Shown: in pieces, positions 31,615-41,118 of the stretch
Layout: every line of letters starts with the position of its first letter
Numbering within the stretch: position 1 is the stretch's first letter
Source: JAEEJA01 sp036343175
GTDB taxonomy: Bacteria; Bacillota; Clostridia; Lachnospirales; Lachnospiraceae
Direction of reading: 5' to 3'
DNA length: 56,543 nt
NCBI GenBank assembly: GCA_036343175.1
Contig: JAZASR010000012.1
Location: forward strand, 1 to 56,543
The notes under the pieces: generated by a model
What the model was told of the DNA's origin: nothing
Databases searched by the model: none
The model's input: the letters and a program-made list of their open reading frames with translations, nothing else
Position numbers and translations under genes: made by a program

Positions 31615-32982
31615 ATGGCAGGGCATGAGATAAAGGAAGTTGTGCCTGGCTCTATAGCTGAACAGATGGAGATTGCTTCTGGCGATCTCCTTTTGTCGGT
31701 TAACGGGCAAGAACTTGAAGATATATTCGATTATCATTTTCTTACCAATGATACCGATGTAACTCTCCTTATACAAAAGCCGGATGGCGATGAATGGGAG
31801 CTTGATATCGAGAAGGATCCTGATGAGGACATAGGGATCATATTCAGGGATGCTCTTCTCGACAAATACCGCTCCTGTTCCAATAAATGCGTATTCTGCT
31901 TCATTGACCAGATGCCGCCGGGGATGCGTCCGACACTGTATTTTAAGGATGACGATGCACGTCTTTCTTTTCTGCAGGGCAACTATGTTACCCTCACAAA
32001 TATGAGTGATGATGACATCGAAAGGATCATCCATTTCCATATGGAGCCTATCAATGTTTCCATACATACGACTAATCCCGAGCTCAGGAAGAAGATGCTC
32101 CATAACCGGTTCGCAGGCGATGCCCTTAAGAAGTTAGACACCCTCTATGAGGCCGGGATCACCATGAATGCCCAGATAGTCCTCTGCAAGGGCATTAATG
32201 ACGGTGCTGAGCTTGAACGTACCATTAAGGATCTTTCAAAATACGTTCCTGTAATGCAGTCACTTTCCATAGTTCCCATGGGGATGACTAAGTACAGGCA
32301 GGATCTGCCTCAGGTGCCGAAGTTTGACAGAGATGATGCCATAAGCTTTCTTAAAGATATCGAAAAGTGGCAGAAATATTTTAAAGACATTTACGGCACC
32401 CGCTTTATCCACGCATCTGATGAGTGGTATATAATGGCAGGTGTTGAGATACCTGACAGCGAATATTATGAAGGCTTCGAACAGCTCGAGAATGGAGTGG
32501 GCATGGTTCGCCTCTTTCTCGATGAGTTCAGGGCCAGGATGGAAGAATTGGATCGTTCCGGGCCGGAAATTTCAGGTAAAGCTTTTTACCATGCCGGCAG
32601 CAATGATGATGCGGGAGAGGCTCCTTATTATACCTGTGTGACCGGCACCCTCTTTGCGCCTTACCTTATAAGGTGTATGGATGCTTTTCAGCAGAAAACA
32701 GGCATAAGGGTCGTTGTAAAGCCAATAATAAATGATTTCTTCGGTCACGATATCACAGTCACAGGTCTTATCACCGCGTCGGACATTATCAATCAGCTTA
32801 AAGGCCGGGAGACAGGGCGTGCCCTCCTGATCCCTGAGACCATGCTCCGCCGCAATGAGAATGTATTCTTAGACGACCTTACGACCGATGATCTTGCTGA
32901 TAAGCTGCATGCAAAAGTTCTTGTAGTCGGATCATCAGGCGGAGGTATCATAGATACTATCCTTGATGATCTTGATCAGTGA
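31615..32982 (+). CDS. DUF512 protein with PDZ and radical-SAM-like cysteines
   Basis: A 455-residue protein of the DUF512 family. It starts with a PDZ-like domain (residues 1-60: V-V-P-G-S-I-A-E near residue 9, then G-D-L-L-L-S-V-N-G), followed by a C-x3-C-x2-C cluster motif at C88, C92 and C95 typical of radical-SAM proteins, and the L-T-N-M-S-D-D-D-I-E-R-I block. The C-terminal half is DUF512. The function is unknown; the gene often lies directly before der in Clostridia, as it does here (66 bp). The ATG follows GGGAGAG. Confidence 0.88.
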   Translation: MAGHEIKEVVPGSIAEQMEIASGDLLLSVNGQELEDIFDYHFLTNDTDVTLLIQKPDGDEWELDIEKDPDEDIGIIFRDALLDKYRSCSNKCVFCFIDQMPPGMRPTLYFKDDDARLSFLQGNYVTLTNMSDDDIERIIHFHMEPINVSIHTTNPELRKKMLHNRFAGDALKKLDTLYEAGITMNAQIVLCKGINDGAELERTIKDLSKYVPVMQSLSIVPMGMTKYRQDLPQVPKFDRDDAISFLKDIEKWQKYFKDIYGTRFIHASDEWYIMAGVEIPDSEYYEGFEQLENGVGMVRLFLDEFRARMEELDRSGPEISGKAFYHAGSNDDAGEAPYYTCVTGTLFAPYLIRCMDAFQQKTGIRVVVKPIINDFFGHDITVTGLITASDIINQLKGRETGRALLIPETMLRRNENVFLDDLTTDDLADKLHAKVLVVGSSGGGIIDTILDDLDQ

Positions 32983-33048
32983 CATGCGGGCAGATACAGG
33001 CTTATTAACTGATGATACATTAGAACTTATACAGATGAGGAGAGAATT

Positions 33049-34374
33049 ATGAGAAAACCCGTTGTAGCCATAGTCGGCCGGCCTAATGTCGGTAAATCGA
33101 CCCTCTTCAACGCGATTGCCGGCAAGAGGATATCCATAGTCAAGGATACACCCGGCGTTACCCGTGACAGAATATATGCCGATGCTTCATGGCTCGACAA
33201 ATCATTTACCATGATAGATACCGGCGGTATAGAGCCTTCTACTGAGGATCAGCTTCTCAAATCCATGCGGGACCAGGCAGAGATGGCGATAGAGCTTGCG
33301 GATGTTGTCATGTTCGTGGTCGATACAAAACAGGGTCTTGTAGATTCTGACCTTGAGGTTGCAAATATGCTCCGCCGTTCCAAAAAGAAGACTGTTCTGG
33401 TCGCCAATAAATGCGACAATTATCAGAGGCAGCTTTCCGATGTATATGAATTCTTTAACCTTGGCCTCGGCGACCCCTTCCCCGTATCTGCCATTTCAAA
33501 GACCGGCCTTGGCGACGTACTCGATGAGGTCGTTTATAAGTTTCCTGAAACTTCTGATGAAGATGAGGATGACCGCCCGCGTATAGCCGTCATCGGTAAG
33601 CCAAATGCCGGTAAATCATCCATCATCAATAAGCTGCTCGGTTCTGACCGTGTGATAGTTTCAGATATTGCAGGCACTACCCGTGATGCTATCGATACAG
33701 TTGTAAAGTACAATGGCAATGAATACGTCTTTATAGACACTGCAGGCTTAAGAAGAAAGTCAAAGATCAAAGAGGAGATAGAGCGGTACTCCATTATGCG
33801 AACTGTTTCTGCTGTTGAGCGCTCAGATGTCGCTGTCCTCGTTATCGATGCTGTAGAGGGCGTTTCTGAACAGGATGCCAAGATCGCCGGTATAGCCCAT
33901 GAGAACGGCTGCGGTCTTATCGTATGCGTTAATAAGTGGGATGCCATTGAAAAGAACAATAATTCCATAAAGAAGTTCACGGGCGATGTCCGCGACATAC
34001 TTTCATTTGCCCCTTATGCAGAGCTTATATTCGTTTCTGCAAAGACAGGGCAAAGACTTCCGAAGCTTTTTGACCTGATAGATAAAGTAATACAGAATCA
34101 CGCCCTCCGCATACAGACCGGTGTTCTGAATGATATACTTGCAGAGGCTGTTGCCATGCAGCAGCCGCCAAGCGACAAGGGCAGGAGGCTTAAGATATAT
34201 TACATGACCCAGGTCGCCGTAAAGCCGCCGACCTTCGTAGTCTTCGTTAATTCGAAGAAGCTCATGCATTATTCATATACAAGATATCTTGAAAACAAGC
34301 TGCGTGATACATTCGGCTTCTTTGGAACGCCTGTCAGGATGATAATACGCGAGAAAGGTGAGGAAGAGATCTGA
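33049..34374 (+). CDS. der: Ribosome assembly GTPase Der (EngA)
   Basis: A full-length 441-residue double-GTPase. The first G domain has G-R-P-N-V-G-K-S-T near residue 10, D-T-G-G and N-K-C-D; the second has G-K-P-N-A-G-K-S-S near residue 183, D-T-A-G and N-K-W-D; a KH-like domain follows (about 350-441). Der matures the 50S ribosomal subunit. It is followed by plsY and gpsA in the order usual in Clostridia. The ATG follows GAGGAGAG. Confidence 0.96.
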   Translation: MRKPVVAIVGRPNVGKSTLFNAIAGKRISIVKDTPGVTRDRIYADASWLDKSFTMIDTGGIEPSTEDQLLKSMRDQAEMAIELADVVMFVVDTKQGLVDSDLEVANMLRRSKKKTVLVANKCDNYQRQLSDVYEFFNLGLGDPFPVSAISKTGLGDVLDEVVYKFPETSDEDEDDRPRIAVIGKPNAGKSSIINKLLGSDRVIVSDIAGTTRDAIDTVVKYNGNEYVFIDTAGLRRKSKIKEEIERYSIMRTVSAVERSDVAVLVIDAVEGVSEQDAKIAGIAHENGCGLIVCVNKWDAIEKNNNSIKKFTGDVRDILSFAPYAELIFVSAKTGQRLPKLFDLIDKVIQNHALRIQTGVLNDILAEAVAMQQPPSDKGRRLKIYYMTQVAVKPPTFVVFVNSKKLMHYSYTRYLENKLRDTFGFFGTPVRMIIREKGEEEI

Positions 34375-34505
34375 TGACAAAAAAGCTGCATAACCGGTAT
34401 AATAGATTTCATCGGCCGGATGCGATTTTGCTGCATATCTGATATCATTAAAAAAAGCTTTTATATATGTAAACACGAATAAATACACAATATGAGGTCC
34501 ATATT

Positions 34506-35126
34506 ATGGAATTGTTTATAAAGTTTATCATCTGCATCATAGCAGGCTACTTCATAGGAAGCATATCGACAGGCATGATCCTCTCTAAGATAAAGGGAGT
34601 GGATATCCATAAGGAGGGTTCCGGCGGTACCGGTACTACGAATGTCTTAAGGACATTGGGAAAGATCCCGGCCCTTATAACATTTACAGGCGACCTTGCA
34701 AAGGTGATCATCCCCATAGTTATCATAAGGGTGATCTTCGGGAAAGAGGCTGAATGGTACCTTATGGCCCTGTATTATGGACTTGGCGCCGTGCTTGGCC
34801 ACTCATATCCATTCTATATGGGATTTAAGGGCGGCAAGGGCATAGCTGTTACGGCAGCCATCATCATCAGCACATCACATCCCATTATCATCATCATCGG
34901 AGTGCTTGCCTTTATAGTGATAGTAGCCATTACCCGCTACGTGTCTGTCGGGTCTCTCCTTGTCGTAGCCCTTCTGATGCCGATAAATACCATAGTCTAT
35001 TACAGGGACAATCCCTATTTTGTCCATATGCTCATAATAAGCCTTATCATCATGGCGCTTGACTATATAAGGCATTCCGCCAATATTAAGAGGCTCATTG
35101 CCGGCAAGGAAAATAAGCTGTTCTGA
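34506..35126 (+). CDS. plsY: Glycerol-3-phosphate acyltransferase PlsY
   Basis: A 206-residue integral membrane acyltransferase. It has the three known motifs: G-S-G-G-T-G-T-T-N-V-L-R near residue 38, G-H-S-Y-P-F-Y-M-G-F-K-G-G-K-G near residue 99, and a later membrane segment. About five membrane helices are evident. It moves an acyl group from acyl phosphate to glycerol 3-phosphate, the first step of phospholipid synthesis; gpsA next door makes the acceptor. Confidence 0.95.
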   Translation: MELFIKFIICIIAGYFIGSISTGMILSKIKGVDIHKEGSGGTGTTNVLRTLGKIPALITFTGDLAKVIIPIVIIRVIFGKEAEWYLMALYYGLGAVLGHSYPFYMGFKGGKGIAVTAAIIISTSHPIIIIIGVLAFIVIVAITRYVSVGSLLVVALLMPINTIVYYRDNPYFVHMLIISLIIMALDYIRHSANIKRLIAGKENKLF

Positions 35127-35183
35127 ATAAGTTACTAAAATTACCCTTATATAAAACATTTATTTTGATTATGGAGGACAATT

Positions 35184-36197
35184 ATGAAAGTCACATTCTT
35201 GGGAGCAGGAAGCTGGGGAACGGCTCTTGCTATCATGCTTGCAAAAAACGGACATGAAGTAAAGCTCTGGTCAGCAGTTCAGTCGGAAATCGACATGCTT
35301 CAGACATATAGAGAGCATAAGAACCGTCTTCCGGGTGTGAAGCTCCCGGACAGTATAGAAGTTACCGGGGATCTGGAATTCGCCCTGAAGGGTGATAAGG
35401 GTCCTGATTTCGTGGTATTCGCGGTTGCGTCGCCATTCGTAAGGGCAACTGCGAAGAAAGCAGCCGTACTTATATCTGAAGGCCAGATAGTTGTCAATGT
35501 TGCAAAGGGTCTGGAAGACTCAACTCTTAAATCTCTTTGCACATGCATAAAGGAGGAGATCCCTCAGGCAAAGACCGCTGTCCTTTCAGGACCAAGTCAT
35601 GCCGAGGAGGTATCTATAGGCATGCCGACCACTGTAGTTTCCGCATCCGATGATCAGGAAACTGCTGAAAAGGTCCAGGATCTCTTTATGAATGAACGCT
35701 TCAGAGTATATTCCAGTCCCGATATGGTCGGAGTAGAGCTTGGAGGAGCCATAAAGAACGTTATAGCTCTTGCAGCCGGCATCATAGACGGACTCGGATA
35801 TCAGGATAATACAAAGGCATCATTAATGACCCGCGGGATCAACGAGATCTCACGCCTTGGCGTTAAGATGGGCGGCAAGATGGAGACATTCTTCGGACTC
35901 TCGGGTATAGGAGACTTAATAGTTACATGTACTTCGACCCACAGCAGGAACCACAACGCCGGATTTCTTATCGGTCAGGGAAAGTCACTTGAAGAAGCCC
36001 TTGAGGAGATCGGTCAGGTAGTTGAGGGCGTAAATACTGCAAAGGCCGCAGAGGCTCTCGCCGATAAATACAATGTATCCATGCCGATAGTCACCGCCAT
36101 AAACGACGTACTTTTCCGCGGCAAGGAAGTAAAGCAGGCGGTATTCGACCTCTACACCAGAGATAAGAAGGAAGAGTATCCGACTCTGACCTGGTGA
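35184..36197 (+). CDS. gpsA: Glycerol-3-phosphate dehydrogenase [NAD(P)+]
   Basis: A 337-residue enzyme of normal length. G-A-G-S-W-G-T-A-L-A near residue 7 binds NAD(P)H, V-A-K-G-L-E near residue 105 and L-S-G-P-S-H-A-E-E near residue 133 are family blocks, and the catalytic lysine is in G-G-A-I-K-N-V. It reduces dihydroxyacetone phosphate to sn-glycerol 3-phosphate for PlsY. The ribosome binding site is GGAGG at 35172-35176. Confidence 0.96.
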   Translation: MKVTFLGAGSWGTALAIMLAKNGHEVKLWSAVQSEIDMLQTYREHKNRLPGVKLPDSIEVTGDLEFALKGDKGPDFVVFAVASPFVRATAKKAAVLISEGQIVVNVAKGLEDSTLKSLCTCIKEEIPQAKTAVLSGPSHAEEVSIGMPTTVVSASDDQETAEKVQDLFMNERFRVYSSPDMVGVELGGAIKNVIALAAGIIDGLGYQDNTKASLMTRGINEISRLGVKMGGKMETFFGLSGIGDLIVTCTSTHSRNHNAGFLIGQGKSLEEALEEIGQVVEGVNTAKAAEALADKYNVSMPIVTAINDVLFRGKEVKQAVFDLYTRDKKEEYPTLTW

Positions 36198-36292
36198 TAT
36201 ATTTCTTTCGGGAAAATTTATATAAGAAACAATATCCAACTTTTTTTAACTGATGGTATATATTTACAAAGACAAATAACAACAGGAGCAGG

Positions 36293-38224
36293 ATGAGAAA
36301 ATTAGCACTTCCGGATGATGTGCTTCTCAAGGTCGAGAAGCCTGCCCGCTACATAGGCGGAGAAGTCAATTCTGTAATAAAGGACCTTAAGGATATACGT
36401 GTCAGGTACGCCATGTGTTTTCCTGATGTTTACGAGATAGGCATGAGTCACCTGGGGATACAGATCCTCTATGAAATGCTGAATTCGCGTGATGATATCT
36501 GGTGCGAACGTGTATATTCACCATGGCCGGACCTCGATAAGATAATGCGGGAGCAGAATATCCCATTATTTGGACTCGAAAGTCAGGATCCGATATATAA
36601 ATTTGATTTTTTAGGCATCACTCTCCAATATGAGATGTGTTATACAAACTGTCTGCAGGTATTGGATCTTTCCCATATACCCTTAAGATCAAGTGACCGT
36701 GATGCTTCCCATCCATTCGTAATGGGCGGAGGTCCATGCTCCTATAATCCGGAGCCCATAGCAGATTTCTTCGATATTTTCTATATCGGAGAAGGAGAGA
36801 CTGTTTTCTTAAAGCTCATGGATGTATACGAGCAGTGGAAAGAAAGATATTTTCCTGATACTGACAGGTACTTATCAGCAGATAATATTAATGGACATAA
36901 GAAAAATGAATCCCGTGCCATCCGCCTGGAATTCTTAAAGGAAGCTGCTCAGGTCGAAGGAATATACGTGCCGCTGCTCTACGATACCGAATATAATGAA
37001 GACGGCACCATAAAGAGCTTTAATCCTGTCTGTCCGCAGGCGCCTGTCACCGTTAAGAAACAGGTGGTACCTGACCTCACAGATACCTATTACCCTCAGA
37101 AGCCTATAGCACCTTACATCCAGGTCACCCAGGACAGGGCTGTGCTTGAGATACAGAGGGGCTGCATAAGGGGCTGCCGCTTCTGCCAGGCCGGCTATCT
37201 CTACAGGCCTGCAAGACCGAGAAAACTTGATTACCTTGAAGAGACCGCAAGGTCTATGCTTGACACGACAGGCCATGACGAGATCACCTTAAGCTCGCTT
37301 TCATCAAGCGACTACAGGGAGCTTAAGCCCCTGGTCAATTTTCTGATAGATGACTGCAGTAAGAATGGAGTGAATGTCGCTCTTCCTTCGCTCAGGATCG
37401 ACGCATTCTCACTGGATGTCATGAGCCGTATACAGGATATCCGCAAGTCATCGCTCACATTTGCCCCGGAGGCCGGAACTCAGAGGATGCGTGACGTCAT
37501 TAATAAGGGTCTTACGGAAGATGACATACTGGGCGGCGCCAAAGAAGCTTTCAAGGGCGGCTGGAACAGGGTAAAGCTTTATTTCATGCTCGGACTTCCC
37601 CATGAAACATATGACGATATACAGGGAATAGCAGATCTGGCTGATAAGATAGCAAGGCTCTATTATGATGAGATAACGAAGGAGTCCCGCAAAGGGCGCA
37701 TAAATATCGTGGTTTCAACATCGATCTTCGTTCCGAAGCCATTTACAGCATTCCAATGGTCCAGGATGAACAATAAGAGCGAAGCGGTCGAAAAGAGGAA
37801 TTTCCTGACCGATTCCATTAAGGGCGAGCTGAATGGCCGTTCCATAAAATACAACTGTCACGATGCCTTTACTTCAGAGCTTGAGGGAGTATTTGCAAGA
37901 GGGGACAGGAAGCTTTGTGACGTTATCCTTGATGCTTATAAGGACGGAGCTTTTTTTGACGCCTGGACAGATTATTTTGATTATGATCATTGGCAGAAGG
38001 CCTTCGAGAAGAATGGCATAGATATGGGCTTTTATATTGACCGGGAAAGACCTCTCGATGAGATCTTTCCATGGGACTTTATCGACGCAGGCGTAACTAA
38101 GGATTTCCTGAAGCGCGAGTACTTAAATGCCATGAATGGCATAACCACTCCGAACTGTTATGAGAAGTGCTCCGGCTGCGGCATGGCAAGGTACAGATGC
38201 GGTATCTGTGTGGGAGATTATTGA
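36293..38224 (+). CDS. B12-binding radical-SAM protein, TIGR03960 type
   Basis: The 643-residue protein has an N-terminal B12-binding-like domain (F-P-D-V-Y-E-I-G-M-S-H-L-G near residue 42), a radical-SAM domain with C-x3-C-x2-C at C291, C295 and C298 (C-I-R-G-C-R-F-C-Q), and a Cys-rich C-terminus (C-S-G-C-G, then R-C-G-I-C). It belongs to the TIGR03960 family, which regularly neighbours the TIGR03936 gene; the two are split or fused in different genomes and their substrate is unknown, perhaps a tRNA or ribosomal target. Here the pair is separated by a diguanylate cyclase gene. The ATG follows AGGAGCAGG. Confidence 0.88.
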   Translation: MRKLALPDDVLLKVEKPARYIGGEVNSVIKDLKDIRVRYAMCFPDVYEIGMSHLGIQILYEMLNSRDDIWCERVYSPWPDLDKIMREQNIPLFGLESQDPIYKFDFLGITLQYEMCYTNCLQVLDLSHIPLRSSDRDASHPFVMGGGPCSYNPEPIADFFDIFYIGEGETVFLKLMDVYEQWKERYFPDTDRYLSADNINGHKKNESRAIRLEFLKEAAQVEGIYVPLLYDTEYNEDGTIKSFNPVCPQAPVTVKKQVVPDLTDTYYPQKPIAPYIQVTQDRAVLEIQRGCIRGCRFCQAGYLYRPARPRKLDYLEETARSMLDTTGHDEITLSSLSSSDYRELKPLVNFLIDDCSKNGVNVALPSLRIDAFSLDVMSRIQDIRKSSLTFAPEAGTQRMRDVINKGLTEDDILGGAKEAFKGGWNRVKLYFMLGLPHETYDDIQGIADLADKIARLYYDEITKESRKGRINIVVSTSIFVPKPFTAFQWSRMNNKSEAVEKRNFLTDSIKGELNGRSIKYNCHDAFTSELEGVFARGDRKLCDVILDAYKDGAFFDAWTDYFDYDHWQKAFEKNGIDMGFYIDRERPLDEIFPWDFIDAGVTKDFLKREYLNAMNGITTPNCYEKCSGCGMARYRCGICVGDY

Positions 38225-38438
38225 TCAGAAACATATGTTATTATATTGCGGCAAATTATTAATATTTAGGTTTCAATAATATCGCTTTATGCTATAATTA
38301 AAGTTATTATATACGAATAAGATAACGTTTGCTGCATATATTCCTGTCAGTTTACTGATATTGGCAAAGATAGATCCTGAGACTTTCGTGTTATAAGAGC
38401 ATTTGCTTTTGTGATGATATATATATGGGGGTGATATA

Positions 38439-40070
38439 ATGAAGAAGAATTCTGTCAGGGCTGCTGTCATTATTTCATGCTTTATGATCGCTGCCTTGAT
38501 CCTGGTTCTGATAGTATTTTCCAATTTCTTCAGATGGTACAATGAATCAAAGGCTGCTGAGGTCTTGAATTCCTGGTGCCGGGCAAATGCTGCTCAGCTT
38601 AATTTCTACTTCGATGAAGATGAAAAGGTCGGCGAAGCTGCCGCTTATATTATGAGATCAGGAATTGCATCGGCTGAAGATCCATTTGATACTGAAGTTC
38701 ATGAGAATATTGCCGGTCAGGTAAGGGATCAGCTTGGCGGATCCATTAAGAATCTGCATAATATTAGTTCTTTCTCGGTTTTTTTTGAGGATCAGGATGG
38801 TAAAAGCGTCAGTGGAAGATCATATATGCTGAAGGATGATGGGACCATAGAAGCTAAAGTTCCTGAAAGAACTGACTGGTACGATACCGCTGCCGGTACT
38901 TCTGACGCATTCTGGACAGACCCTTATTCAGACAGCGATGATCAAGGCACCTTAAATTACGTATTCCCTGTTTATTCCGATGATAAATTTATCGGGGCTT
39001 TTTCTTTATCATTAAACTTTGATGAACTTGTCGGAGAACTCACAGAATTAAAGACACAGGACAATGCAAAAGCATTCCTGGATGACCCCGATAATAATGT
39101 CCGCTATATTTATAAGAATTCAAAAGCCTCTGCCAAGAGTACTGATTCATTCAGATTCACCAAGAACGGCTATCTTCTTACTGAAGAATCAACTGAAGGA
39201 AATGTGATATTTTATTCCATCGGGAAAGAAAATTATTGTATGGCCTTTGACACTTTAAACAACGGCATGCATTTTGTCCTGTCCAATATATATAAGGATT
39301 TTAAAGGGTCTCAGGAGACTCTTACAGGCAGATTCATTATTATATTATTTTTCCTCTTTATACTTGTGGTCATTACTTCATTCAGTACATTGATAAGCAT
39401 ATATAAGCCTCTCGATGATATTACGAAGGCAGCTGACAGCATTGCTTCGGGTATTATAGAGGGGGAAGTTCCGAAACAGAAAGAAAACGTCCTTGAGCTT
39501 AAAGGTCTTGCTGACAGCTTAGAGACTATAAGGCAGAACATAAAGAAAGATAAAGAAGGCCTTGAACAGCTGTCCTATAAGGATCCTCTTACAAATGTCA
39601 AGAACCGCACGGCTTATCAGAATGAAGCTGCCAGGATCCAGAAGAAGATCGAAGCCGGAGAAGACTTAAGCTTTGCCATTGTAATTACAGATATCAACGG
39701 GCTTGGCAATATCAATCAGACTGCCGGCTACGAGGAGGGCAATAAGTCGATCGTTAATTCCTGCCGCCTCATGTGTTCTGTATTCAGCCACAGTCCTGTA
39801 TTCAGAATAGGCGGTGATGAATTTGTCTCTATCATAAGCGGTGAAGATTATGATAATCGTTACGAACTCATAAAAAGATTCGATGAATTCAATACTGCCA
39901 ATGAAGATAATAAGAATGACCCCGGTAAAAAACCTTCAGAGTGCATCACAGTCTGCTTTGCCATGAGCGATTATCAGAAAGGCAATGACAAGATATTTGA
40001 TGAGGTATTCAACAGGGTATACAAGAAGCTTTACGAGAATAAGAGAAAGCAGGAAGATGCTGATGCTTAA
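38439..40070 (+). CDS. Membrane diguanylate cyclase with Cache-like sensor
   Basis: A 543-residue protein with an N-terminal membrane segment (about 8-30), an extracytoplasmic Cache/PAS-like domain (about 35-290; F-W-T-D-P-Y-S-D near residue 163), a second membrane segment (about 295-318), a HAMP-like linker (Y-K-P-L-D-D-I-T-K-A-A-D), and a GGDEF domain with G-G-D-E-F at 458-462. The sequence before the motif lacks the Arg-x-x-Asp inhibitory site. It probably makes c-di-GMP in response to an external small molecule. A candidate promoter has TATAAT at 38293-38298. Ribosome binding site: GGGGGTG. Confidence 0.85.
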   Translation: MKKNSVRAAVIISCFMIAALILVLIVFSNFFRWYNESKAAEVLNSWCRANAAQLNFYFDEDEKVGEAAAYIMRSGIASAEDPFDTEVHENIAGQVRDQLGGSIKNLHNISSFSVFFEDQDGKSVSGRSYMLKDDGTIEAKVPERTDWYDTAAGTSDAFWTDPYSDSDDQGTLNYVFPVYSDDKFIGAFSLSLNFDELVGELTELKTQDNAKAFLDDPDNNVRYIYKNSKASAKSTDSFRFTKNGYLLTEESTEGNVIFYSIGKENYCMAFDTLNNGMHFVLSNIYKDFKGSQETLTGRFIIILFFLFILVVITSFSTLISIYKPLDDITKAADSIASGIIEGEVPKQKENVLELKGLADSLETIRQNIKKDKEGLEQLSYKDPLTNVKNRTAYQNEAARIQKKIEAGEDLSFAIVITDINGLGNINQTAGYEEGNKSIVNSCRLMCSVFSHSPVFRIGGDEFVSIISGEDYDNRYELIKRFDEFNTANEDNKNDPGKKPSECITVCFAMSDYQKGNDKIFDEVFNRVYKKLYENKRKQEDADA

Positions 40071-40139
40071 AGCCTCTGCTCCCGATAAGAGATCTGCCTG
40101 GTCTTTTCGTATTCCCGATCTTTTTGGAGTGTGAAAGAT

Positions 40140-41072
40140 ATGAAAGTCAGGATAAAGTTTGCAAAATACGGTTCCATGAAGTTCATAGGCCACCTGGACC
40201 TTATGAGATACTTTCAGAAGGTCTTCCGGATGTCAGGGATCGACGTGAAGCTCTCTCAAGGGTATTCAAAACACCAGATCATGTCGTTTGCCTCTCCCCT
40301 TGGTATCGGCATGACCACTGAGGGTGATTATATGGACGTCGAGCTTGAAGACAAAGCTTCTGATGCTAATTCAGAGGATGGCAATGTAAAAGATGACAAT
40401 GCAGTGGATGACAATGCTGAAGATAACAATGTAAAAGATTATAGTGTAAAAGATAACAGGGCAAAAGATACAAATATAAAAGATCATATCACAAGAAGGC
40501 TCAATGACATCTTAAATGACGAGATCCGCGTAGTGGATGTACTTAAGCTTCCGGATGAAGAAAAGACATCAATGTCCCTTCTTCGTGCCGCTGATTATGA
40601 AATACTGGTGAAGCCTGAAAAAGTAAATAATATGCTGAAAAGCTTCCTTGACCTTAAGACCAGGCGTTTAAATATCGGCTCATTTATGGAAGAGGACAAT
40701 ATAGAAATCAGGCAGGTCACGAAAAAGTCTGAAAGGACTATCAATTTAAAGAAATACATTTATTTAATGACCGCTGATATCTCTTCGTTTGCCTCAATCA
40801 GCGCCTATGATGCCGCGAAGAATATTTACCGATCGGGATCTTACATTCCGGTCATGTTTATGCGCATCGCCTCCGGAAGCGTCATAAATATCCGCCCGGA
40901 TCAGGTGGTAAATGCATTCTTTGAATATACGTATATGCCGGATCCTGATCCGCCGGATATTCAGATCCACAGACTTGACATGTTTGCGGATCTGAATGCG
41001 GACAAGGGCATGATGAATGAGGTCGGCGGGGAGAAGATGCCGATGTTCGTGCCTCTGTCGGAATACAGGTAA
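40140..41072 (+). CDS. TIGR03936 family radical-SAM-linked protein (DUF2344)
   Basis: About 310 residues from ATG 40140. An in-frame GTG at 40131 is too close to GGAG at 40126-40129, and the family's usual K-V-R-I-K-F-A-K-Y-G-S-M-K-F-I-G-H-L-D-L begins at 40140. The family acts with, or is fused to, TIGR03960 radical-SAM proteins. Residues about 70-120 form an insert of Asp/Asn/Lys-rich repeats (N-V-K-D, D-N-A units) absent in other family members that I recall. The core before and after the insert is conserved, so it is likely still active. Confidence 0.85.
   Translation: MKVRIKFAKYGSMKFIGHLDLMRYFQKVFRMSGIDVKLSQGYSKHQIMSFASPLGIGMTTEGDYMDVELEDKASDANSEDGNVKDDNAVDDNAEDNNVKDYSVKDNRAKDTNIKDHITRRLNDILNDEIRVVDVLKLPDEEKTSMSLLRAADYEILVKPEKVNNMLKSFLDLKTRRLNIGSFMEEDNIEIRQVTKKSERTINLKKYIYLMTADISSFASISAYDAAKNIYRSGSYIPVMFMRIASGSVINIRPDQVVNAFFEYTYMPDPDPPDIQIHRLDMFADLNADKGMMNEVGGEKMPMFVPLSEYR
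40349..40500 (+). repeat. Degenerate in-frame repeat within the TIGR03936 gene
   Basis: Units like GATGACAATGC and GATAACAATGTAAAA recur at intervals of 15-18 bases and encode D-D-N-A and N-V-K-D words. Degeneration makes exact borders uncertain. Confidence 0.65.
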
Positions 41073-41118
41073 TGCATATTAATTTACCGGATCATCAAAT
41101 GAAAGGAGAAGGGCGCAA

